A DNA stretch of 17,622 bases from EX4572-165 sp002254885 (GTDB lineage: Archaea > Thermoplasmatota > E2 > DHVEG-1), in NCBI GenBank assembly GCA_029939595.1, contig JAOZSQ010000044.1:1-17622 (forward strand), in the 5' to 3' direction. Below the pieces are notes generated by a model, which saw only the letters and a program-made list of their open reading frames with translations, ran no database searches and was not told the DNA's origin. Within the stretch, counting starts at the first letter, position 1, and each line of letters starts with the position of its first letter. A program made the position numbers and the translations under genes. Below are positions 7,065-13,922 of this stretch, in pieces.

Positions 7065-8525
7065 ATGAAAAAAATTGTGAATATTATCTGCATCTTAATT
7101 CTATTATTTTCAAGTATTGGCTTTGTTAACGCTTTTACATCAATGTCTAATATAAATGATTTTGATCCATTAGTTGACACAAGTATTACAATTGATATTT
7201 TATGTATCAGAGGCCTTGAAGAATCAATGGACGATGAAGATCCTAATTTATTTATGGTTATTAGTATCGACAAAGATGAATTGTTAGACCCATTATGGGA
7301 AAGTTCAATATGGCATAATCAAAAATATATTAATAATCCACAATTCTCAATAACATATAATGTCCCTGATGATGAAGAACATATTACAATTAACTTTAAG
7401 TTATTTGATTCAACATCAAACGGGAATAATCTTTGTGATATTGGAAATCAAAACAATGATGTAACAATTACCTATAACATTAAAACAGGTCATTGGACAG
7501 GTGATGATTATATTGGTGATCCTAGTGGTTATGGTCGATTAAATGGTTGTGATGATGGAAGTATTTATGAAAATGAGTTAGATTACGAAATCTGGTTTTC
7601 GATTTCTCAAACTGATTTTGATCATGATACAATACCTTATTGGACTGAGGTAAATCAATATGGCACAGATCCAGAAATTAGCAATCTAGGAGAAGACATC
7701 GATAATGATGGTGTTCCAATTGAATGGGAACATCGTTGGGGATATGATCCACTTGTAGCAGAAGATCATCAACTGTTAGATGATGATAATGACAGCATCT
7801 CAAACTATGAAGAATTTCTTACAACATCATTTCGCTCTGATCCTTTCAGAAAAGATATATTCCTTGAAATCGATTGGATGGAAGAGGGACCAAATGGTGA
7901 AACCAGTGAATATCCACTTCGTGCACGAGAACTACTTAAAAACCCATTTCACCGAAGGAATTATATGTTTCACGTTGACTTAGGTGAAGAGAACGGAGGA
8001 GAACTCATCCCATTCAAAGCAAGAACAGGACAAGATGAAATTAGAGATATCTATGATGAATATTTTCTCCACAATGGCACCTACGACTGGCGACGAGGAG
8101 TCTTTCACTATGCAATATTCATCAATGAGTGTTTCCCAGCAGGGTTTGCATTCAGTGGCGATACACCCCCATATTGGGGATACATTCCAGGGACAAATGG
8201 TTTTATTGTTGGTAGTAGACTCATGGAAGATAGGAATAGCTCATGGAAATTTACAGATAAACCTCTTGAATATTTCTATGGTTCTGTAACCATGCATGAA
8301 ATGGGACATAACTTTGGTATTAAAAGTGGAAATCCTGGTGGTTGTGATAATTTCTTTGCAAAATATCCTTGGCAGATTCAGTTTTGGGTATGGAGAACCT
8401 ATGTAAGTATCATGAACTATCAATATACTTACTATCATTTTGATTATTCAGATGGAACAAATGGATGGAATGATTTTGATGACTGGTCCGAGATAGATCT
8501 TTCATATTTTGAAAAACCAAATTAA
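7065..8525 (+). CDS. Secreted metzincin-like zinc metalloprotease (paralogue 3)
   Basis: 486 residues from the ATG at 7065, which has the SD GAGGT; a TTG four codons upstream overlaps that SD and is rejected. Signal peptide at 1-23 (KKIVNIICILILLF, cleavage probably after VNA). Residues 141-180 carry the TGHWTGDDYIGD module, its first twelve residues identical to the 1398-2807 protein. Two or three calcium-binding Asp repeats follow (DFDHDTIPYW, DIDNDGVPIEWE, DDDNDSISNYEEF; about 184-252), then KDIFLEIDWME. The peptidase-like domain has HEMGHNFG (411-418; H411, E412, H415), Met-turn SIMNY (448-452) and FDYSDG. Position 11 of the zinc motif is Ser instead of His; Asp428 lies at the same distance as in its paralogues. 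It is the best candidate of the three for an active enzyme together with 1398-2807. No membrane anchor follows, so it is probably released. It is convergent with the phosphorylase gene. Confidence 0.87.
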   Translation: MKKIVNIICILILLFSSIGFVNAFTSMSNINDFDPLVDTSITIDILCIRGLEESMDDEDPNLFMVISIDKDELLDPLWESSIWHNQKYINNPQFSITYNVPDDEEHITINFKLFDSTSNGNNLCDIGNQNNDVTITYNIKTGHWTGDDYIGDPSGYGRLNGCDDGSIYENELDYEIWFSISQTDFDHDTIPYWTEVNQYGTDPEISNLGEDIDNDGVPIEWEHRWGYDPLVAEDHQLLDDDNDSISNYEEFLTTSFRSDPFRKDIFLEIDWMEEGPNGETSEYPLRARELLKNPFHRRNYMFHVDLGEENGGELIPFKARTGQDEIRDIYDEYFLHNGTYDWRRGVFHYAIFINECFPAGFAFSGDTPPYWGYIPGTNGFIVGSRLMEDRNSSWKFTDKPLEYFYGSVTMHEMGHNFGIKSGNPGGCDNFFAKYPWQIQFWVWRTYVSIMNYQYTYYHFDYSDGTNGWNDFDDWSEIDLSYFEKPN

Positions 8526-8561
8526 AAAAAATTGTAAAATAGATCAATTTTGACCTATTTT
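8524..8561. terminator. Bidirectional terminator between convergent genes
   Basis: Arms AAAATAG (8536-8542) and CTATTTT (8555-8561) extend inward through TCAA/TTGA with one A-C mismatch to a 2-base loop, giving 11 of 12 pairs. Eight A at 8524-8531 become a T8 tract after the stem on the minus strand, fitting termination of the phosphorylase gene. On the plus side the following sequence is CTTTTAACAATTT, a weaker tract. Confidence 0.6.
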
Positions 8562-8572
8562 CTTTTAACAAT

Positions 8573-9424
8573 TTAATCGTTAAGAAGTGTTTTTTTAATC
8601 CTTTGGTTGCTATGTTTCTTAATAATGTCAGGATGTGTAATCATTGCATGTTTCATTGAAGTCGAACAAGGACATTTACGATCAAAATTGATTTTTGGAA
8701 CCAAGGTTTCAATGATATCTGCCATATTGGAATCATTCTTTTTTAAGTTCTCAACAACTGATGAAACACTAACATCTTCTTCTCCTTCAAACCAACAATC
8801 ATAATCAGTAACCGTTAAAATTCCACAAAGACACATTTCTGCCTCTCTACATAGTTTTGCCTCAGTAGCAAGTGTCATTCCAATCACATCAGCATTCCAA
8901 CTTCGATAAAGATTTGATTCAGCTCTTGTAGAGAACTGTGGCCCCTCCATACAAATATATGTTCCACGATGAACATCTACACCTTTTGATTTGACAACGT
9001 CATATGTGATATCTGAAAAAAATTTACAGAAAGGTTCTGCAAATCCAACATGAGCAACCATGTGTTCTTCAAAAAATGTACTCTTACGTTTAAATGTTCT
9101 ATCAATAAGTTGATCTGCAATAACAAAATCACAGGGTTTTATCTCTTTTTTAAGAGATCCAACAGCAGCAGTTGATAATAGATATTCTACACCGATTTCT
9201 TTCATAGCAAAAACATTAGCTTGATAATTAACCATGTGAGGAGGATACTGATGACCTTTTCCATGTCTAGGAAGAAATGCTACCTTAACACCTTTTATTG
9301 TACCTAGGGTTATTTTATCAGAAGGATCTCCAAATGGTGTTTCAACTGAAATTTCTTCAACATCATCAATAATACCCATGTTATAAAGCCCACTTCCCCC
9401 AATAATACCAATTCGAATAGACAT
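8573..9424 (-). CDS. mtnP: S-methyl-5'-thioadenosine phosphorylase
   Basis: 283 residues. It cleaves methylthioadenosine with phosphate to adenine and methylthioribose-1-phosphate, clearing the by-product of polyamine and SAM metabolism in the cytosol. Signatures in order: GGSGLY (9-14), phosphate-binding RHGKGH (53-58), STAAVGS (84-90), MEGPQFSTRAE (159-169, the family signature contacting substrate) and TDYDCW (206-211). The two Asp of the last motif match those that read the adenine amino group in human MTAP, favouring adenine- over hypoxanthine-type nucleosides. CPC at 251-253 resembles the C-terminal CxC disulphide motif of hyperthermophilic archaeal homologues. Start: ATG at 9424. A longer frame reaches 9568 but overlaps the adenine phosphoribosyltransferase gene and adds no conserved sequence. 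No SD is seen. It is divergent from apt, whose product uses the adenine released here. Confidence 0.93.
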   Translation of the reverse strand: MSIRIGIIGGSGLYNMGIIDDVEEISVETPFGDPSDKITLGTIKGVKVAFLPRHGKGHQYPPHMVNYQANVFAMKEIGVEYLLSTAAVGSLKKEIKPCDFVIADQLIDRTFKRKSTFFEEHMVAHVGFAEPFCKFFSDITYDVVKSKGVDVHRGTYICMEGPQFSTRAESNLYRSWNADVIGMTLATEAKLCREAEMCLCGILTVTDYDCWFEGEEDVSVSSVVENLKKNDSNMADIIETLVPKINFDRKCPCSTSMKHAMITHPDIIKKHSNQRIKKTLLND

Positions 9425-9519
9425 AAAGCAAAGCAAACAGAAATTACTAAAAAAAGGTTTCTGATTACATATTACTATTTGATAAATAACATTTAGAAAA
9501 AATAGCTGGTTGATATAAA
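9425..9519. promoter_or_regulatory. Shared divergent promoter region of the adenine-salvage genes
   Basis: 95 bases between the ATGs of the phosphorylase (-) and phosphoribosyltransferase (+). A TATA-like TTTGATAAATA lies at about 9478-9488 and a weak SD-like GGTTGAT at 9508-9514 precedes the ATG at 9520. No clear SD precedes the phosphorylase. Elements are assigned by position only. Confidence 0.35.
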
Positions 9520-10047
9520 ATGACTGAATCAATAAAATCAAAGATACGGATGGTCCCACATTGGCCAAAAAAAAACATCATGTTTAGAGATATTACAACA
9601 CTTCTGAAAAATCCTGTTGGATTCAAGGAAACAGTTGATCTTTTATATAAAAGATATAAGAATAAAGATATTGATATTGTCGTTGGTATTGAATCCCGAG
9701 GGTTTATTCTTGGTGCACCACTTGCATATCTTCTGGGGAAAGGTTTTGTACCCATACGAAAACCTGGAAAACTTCCCGCTGAACGGATCTCTCAGGATTA
9801 CAGTCTAGAATATGGCACAGATACCGTTGAAATCCATAAAGATGCAATATCAAAAGGAGATAAAGTTTTATTAGTTGATGATTTGCTTGCAACCGGCGGT
9901 ACAATGAAAGCAGCAGTTGACCTTATAAAAAAACTAGAGGGAGAAATTGTTGAGTGTTCATTTGTTGTTGAACTGCCGGATTTGAATGGAAGTAAGATAC
10001 TTGAAAACGTACCAATTTTTTCAATAGTAAAATTTAGTGGAGAGTAA
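9520..10047 (+). CDS. apt: Adenine phosphoribosyltransferase
   Basis: 175 residues, the usual APRT length. It joins adenine to PRPP to make AMP and pyrophosphate in the cytosol. The type I phosphoribosyltransferase fold is plain: the N-terminal hood FRDITTLLKNP (22-32), the IESRGF loop (57-62), the flexible-loop stretch RKPGKLP (80-86) and the PRPP-binding motif VLLVDDLLATGGT (116-128) with its two Asp. All motifs are intact and nothing suggests inactivity. The gene is head-to-head with the methylthioadenosine phosphorylase, which supplies free adenine, so the pair recycles the purine lost in polyamine synthesis. The start ATG at 9520 is preceded by a weak SD-like GGTTGAT. The next gene is convergent, 108 bases away. 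Confidence 0.95.
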   Translation: MTESIKSKIRMVPHWPKKNIMFRDITTLLKNPVGFKETVDLLYKRYKNKDIDIVVGIESRGFILGAPLAYLLGKGFVPIRKPGKLPAERISQDYSLEYGTDTVEIHKDAISKGDKVLLVDDLLATGGTMKAAVDLIKKLEGEIVECSFVVELPDLNGSKILENVPIFSIVKFSGE

Positions 10048-10155
10048 TAAATCTCATAGGTTTACATTATTCTTATAGTAGAGTAAATGGAAAAATTATC
10101 AAAATCATATAAATCTGTAAGATATTGTTACTTTTTCCGCTTTTTCACTACATAC

Positions 10156-12855
10156 TTAATGAGGGAATATATTAGGAAGATTAGGAAAGAAAAAGAGAAA
10201 AAATTTCAATATCAAATTGAAAGGATCAAATGTACGGGGCATATTAACTTCAAGGTTTACCCATTCACTAACCACATCATGTTCATCTTTTGCTTGTGCT
10301 TTAATAATATAATCCTTTTGAGAAGTCCATATATGAGAAACGCTGATTTCTTCATCTGAATTATATGGTCCTAGCCATCCAGTATTACTATTATCGCCCC
10401 AGTCAATAAACAGATATACCATATCTTCATCAGGATCATTTATTGAAATTGTATATGTATGTTCTACATTGATATCTCCATTTGCTGGACCATCAAGAGT
10501 TGTTATGCTAGGCGGATTTGTTTCAATAGATTCTATAATCTCAATTATGACAATATCATTTTGATCTAATGAAAGTGATAAAGTTTTTGGAAGGGTTGTT
10601 TTGGTATTAATTATAGTTCTTTCACCATTTTTTATCATCGCTAACCCATAAAATCCATCAGAAAGTTCATCATCTTGAATTTTAACATTAAAATCAACAT
10701 TTGATGTATACCAATTAATAAAAACAAATCCTTTCGTTCCATCGTCTTTTCTCCATGCACTATTAAAAACTGCGGGTTCGTGAATTGGAATTCCAAATTC
10801 ACCCTGAATTGCATTATACCAGTCAATTTTTTTGATCGGTACATCAATTTCAGGGGGTGCAATAGGTTCCCCATAGATAACATATTCTTTTGCATATGTT
10901 GTTGCTGCTGTTGCGGTTCTATCAAAGAGTTCAAATAGATCCATATCCAAAGTATATGTCGGAGTTCCACCTACCTTTATAATTTCTCCTGTAACAAACA
11001 TTTTTCCAAGTGCTCTTGCCATTTGATTATAAAAATTGGCTGAATATCCTTCATCAAGACCTATACCTTCTCCAAATGAAGTAATATACTCATGATATAC
11101 AAAAGAAAAAAATGGTATAAATTCGATTTTATCCCCATATTTATTAACAATATCCATAAATAATAATCCTTCTGGTGCGCAATCTCTTGAAACATAGGTA
11201 TCCAAATATGGAAGATAAAATTCACATGGCTCCTCAGTACTCATAATAAAATCTGAATTAAGCATACGACCTTGCACTCTGATTTCTTCAAGCATTGATC
11301 TATACGCATTAGATATTTCATTGCTATATCCAACTGGATGACCATGTGATGCATTATAACAAGGGAAAATAGCACCAATTGGAAATTCATCAATTTGAAC
11401 AACATCACATCCAAGTCGGACGCTTTCAAGTGCATTATACACAATCATCTCATGCCAAAAATCAGTCATAGGACACATTCGTCCACTATGCCAACCAAGT
11501 GATTCATATCCCATATCAAATAGAGGAGTTTGATCTATTTTAAGAGCAACCCATGGAAGGCCAATTGAATTAAAAAGCTCATGATCAGCATATCCAATGT
11601 CACCTCTTGTTATTCGCCAGACAGTACCAGAAATATATGTAAAACCATGATTTCCATCTTGTTTTAAATCACCCATTGCATTTTGAAATGCTTGTTCACC
11701 TTCAACAGGTGGATAATAATATGGCCCAACCCATGCACCATTTTGCTCCCAACCAATGATGAGAACTGTTGTATCAAGTTCTGAGAGCGTTGAGTATTCC
11801 TTTGTAATATCTACAATATCCATTAATGAAAAAATTTCAGTAGCTGGATTATCCCTATTTACAAACTGAATAATCGAAGTATCATCAAACCAATCTGGAA
11901 TATCCTTTGTTTGATTTATTTTTCCACCGGAGACAAAAGGAGTTGTTTCAGCCCATTCTTTATATATGGATGCTGCCTCATACCAATCACCTTGAAATGA
12001 TCCAACAATTATATCATAATCCATTGTGAAATCATTTCCTACGGATTCAGAGATATAAAATTCAAATGAAGTTGCAAGATGATTTATTCCACCCCATTCC
12101 ATTGGTCCATAATTTATTTTTTTTGGATTTCCATTTGTATCATAAGCGGCAAAATAAAGCCCAGTTTCATCTTTATCAAAGTGACATAAAAGTTGCATTG
12201 AAAGCGTACCTGGATAGTTTCCACCAGCAACAATTAAATTTTCAATCTCCGATAATGGATCATGTAAAAGAATTCCATCACCTGAGGGGTAAAAAAGTGT
12301 ATCATCAGAGGAATCTGAACCAATTTGTCCAAGACCCCAAATAACTGGGAATGAAATATTTTTAATAACAAAATTTTCATTATTTTCAATTGATAATCTC
12401 ATTTCAACAAATTTATCTTCATTATGAATCGTTATTGTTGTTCTCGTATGAACATTATATCCATTTATATTTGAATTGACTATTGCAACAGTAGAATAAT
12501 CCGATTCTGTAATTAATTGATATTCAGTGCTTGCTGCTTGCCAATTAAGCATTCCTTCTAACTTTGAACCAGTATTAAGCCAAAAAAGAAATGTCGTTGC
12601 CATTGATCCTTTATCAGGTCGAAAATCTATCCCAGTTTGTTTATCAATAAATGAATAAATACCTCCATGCTCTGATTTATCTAAAACCAATTCTACAAAG
12701 TCATTACCAATAATAATATAGGATTCATCCTCAATGATATAAGTGGTTTGATTGATTGTTCCAGATACCTTTAAATTAACAACATTTGAACTAATCAAAA
12801 GAACAATAACTGCAAATAATACGATCCCAAAATTTTTTCTTTTCATCCAACACAT
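10156..12855 (-). CDS. Secreted DUF6259-type glycoside hydrolase with PKD-like domain and C-terminal tail
   Basis: 899 residues. Signal segment about 5-26. Residues about 40-310 are a beta-rich supersandwich-like region. About 315-690 resemble the TIM barrel of the DUF6259/GH36-like hydrolases: GMCP-type RMCPMTDFWHE (459-469), DVVQIDEF (484-491; Asp489 a candidate nucleophile), CYNASHGHPVG (499-509, a hallmark of that family) and STEEPCE (539-545; Glu541/542 a candidate acid/base). About 695-775 form a closing beta domain. A PKD-like domain starts at NPPS (780) with FIDWGD, and the chain ends with NMPR and a hydrophobic tail (872-899). The likely role is cleavage of an extracellular or surface glycan; the linkage is unknown. 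It is last in the minus-strand operon, 31 bases after the lipoprotein gene. An ATG at 12846 (MKRKNFG) is an equally good start; no SD decides. Confidence 0.75.
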   Translation of the reverse strand: MCWMKRKNFGIVLFAVIVLLISSNVVNLKVSGTINQTTYIIEDESYIIIGNDFVELVLDKSEHGGIYSFIDKQTGIDFRPDKGSMATTFLFWLNTGSKLEGMLNWQAASTEYQLITESDYSTVAIVNSNINGYNVHTRTTITIHNEDKFVEMRLSIENNENFVIKNISFPVIWGLGQIGSDSSDDTLFYPSGDGILLHDPLSEIENLIVAGGNYPGTLSMQLLCHFDKDETGLYFAAYDTNGNPKKINYGPMEWGGINHLATSFEFYISESVGNDFTMDYDIIVGSFQGDWYEAASIYKEWAETTPFVSGGKINQTKDIPDWFDDTSIIQFVNRDNPATEIFSLMDIVDITKEYSTLSELDTTVLIIGWEQNGAWVGPYYYPPVEGEQAFQNAMGDLKQDGNHGFTYISGTVWRITRGDIGYADHELFNSIGLPWVALKIDQTPLFDMGYESLGWHSGRMCPMTDFWHEMIVYNALESVRLGCDVVQIDEFPIGAIFPCYNASHGHPVGYSNEISNAYRSMLEEIRVQGRMLNSDFIMSTEEPCEFYLPYLDTYVSRDCAPEGLLFMDIVNKYGDKIEFIPFFSFVYHEYITSFGEGIGLDEGYSANFYNQMARALGKMFVTGEIIKVGGTPTYTLDMDLFELFDRTATAATTYAKEYVIYGEPIAPPEIDVPIKKIDWYNAIQGEFGIPIHEPAVFNSAWRKDDGTKGFVFINWYTSNVDFNVKIQDDELSDGFYGLAMIKNGERTIINTKTTLPKTLSLSLDQNDIVIIEIIESIETNPPSITTLDGPANGDINVEHTYTISINDPDEDMVYLFIDWGDNSNTGWLGPYNSDEEISVSHIWTSQKDYIIKAQAKDEHDVVSEWVNLEVNMPRTFDPFNLILKFFLFFFPNLPNIFPH

Positions 12856-12886
12856 CTTCTTTTAAGTTTTTTTTAGTTTAGATTTT

Positions 12887-13876
12887 TCATTTTCGATAAC
12901 AAACATAGATATCTGTTTCAATTTTGTTAAATGATTCATCAACGAAAACATGAGTGAAATATAGGTTTCCTGTTGTATCCATTCCTACATCACCCACAAA
13001 ATTAGAAACAATTTCCTCTGGTTCTCCCCATGTCCCATTAAGGTTTTTAATAGAGCGATAAATCGCTGGACCTGCATATCCTTTTGTACTTAACCGGGTA
13101 AACCATAATTCGGTTTCATCAGCATTTACAAATGGTTGAGCATCATTTAATAATGAACCGACAGGAATTCCAATATTCTCTGGTTCAGTCCAATTGTTAT
13201 CCACAAAAGTTGTAGTGAATAAATCTTGTTCACCTGAGCCAGGCATACTTTCACGGTCAAAATAAATGGTGTTTTTATCACCTGAAATATACATTTCGCC
13301 AATGTTATACTCGTCATTAAGAAGTTTTCCGACATTTTCAATGTTTTTCCATTTCCCCGCTTCATTTGTTGCAATCCATATATCTCCATCTTCACCATAG
13401 TTTCCAACTCGAAACGAAGCAAACCATAAAGTGTTTTCATGAATGCAAACAGGACCATCCAATGCAACATTTTCACTAAGAAGAACTCTAATAGGCTCAC
13501 TCCATGAATCTCCTTCTTTATGCGACCACCAAATACCAGTCACCCCATCAAGGAGTTGTTTGTTTGCTGGAATATTTGCATCTGGTGTGAAGAAAAAATA
13601 TAAATCATTTCCATCAGGCGAGATAACAGGTGCATCCTCCACACCTGCAGTATTTATTGATCCGCCTATGTTGATTGGTCCACTTAATGGAATTGGATCC
13701 ATCCATTCATCAGAATGAATTTTAGGAGGGTAAATATCTGTTTCTGGTGTCATTTTTACTGCATCATCAGGAATTGATTCGTCACGGGTTTTTGCGACAT
13801 CTGTTGTGCATCCGCTTAAAGAACCAACTAGTATTAGACTCAATAATAAAATAATTATTTTTTTGCTTTTTTCCAT
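12887..13876 (-). CDS. Secreted lipoprotein with PD40-type beta-propeller repeats
   Basis: 329 residues. A lipoprotein signal is clear: Lys-rich start, hydrophobic run and lipobox LSGC with Cys23, so the mature protein should be lipid-anchored outside the membrane. The remainder is made of blade-like repeats of TolB/PD40 style: VISPDGNDLYFFF (about 83-95), then several copies of a Trp-[ST]-Glu-Pro pattern (SWSEPIRV, NWTEPENIG, TWGEPEEIV) alternating with 'LYF/LWF' strands, enough for a five- to six-bladed propeller. No catalytic residues stand out, so a binding or scaffold role is likely. It lies 46 bases downstream of the TIG/propeller gene and 31 bases upstream of the glycoside hydrolase gene on the same strand. 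A near-match SD, GAGATGAT, lies at 13880-13887. An AT-rich stretch in the 46-base gap could also give it its own promoter. Confidence 0.8.
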   Translation of the reverse strand: MEKSKKIIILLLSLILVGSLSGCTTDVAKTRDESIPDDAVKMTPETDIYPPKIHSDEWMDPIPLSGPINIGGSINTAGVEDAPVISPDGNDLYFFFTPDANIPANKQLLDGVTGIWWSHKEGDSWSEPIRVLLSENVALDGPVCIHENTLWFASFRVGNYGEDGDIWIATNEAGKWKNIENVGKLLNDEYNIGEMYISGDKNTIYFDRESMPGSGEQDLFTTTFVDNNWTEPENIGIPVGSLLNDAQPFVNADETELWFTRLSTKGYAGPAIYRSIKNLNGTWGEPEEIVSNFVGDVGMDTTGNLYFTHVFVDESFNKIETDIYVCYRK

Positions 13877-13922
13877 AGAATCATCTCAACTAATTAATAT
13901 AATATGTTTATGATTTTTCATT

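Noticed and set aside
8573..9424. Methylthioinosine or general purine nucleoside phosphorylase as alternative identity
   Set aside because: The TDYDCW Asp pair and the overall signature fit adenine-type substrates; the hypoxanthine-type variants differ at this motif.
9425..9568. N-terminal extension of the phosphorylase
   Set aside because: It would overlap the first codons of apt on the opposite strand and adds 48 residues before the family's normal start at MSIRIGIIGGSG.
10087..10359. 90-residue plus-strand ORF after apt
   Set aside because: Most of it lies opposite the PKD-coding end of the hydrolase gene, it has no SD and its sequence shows no recognisable domain.
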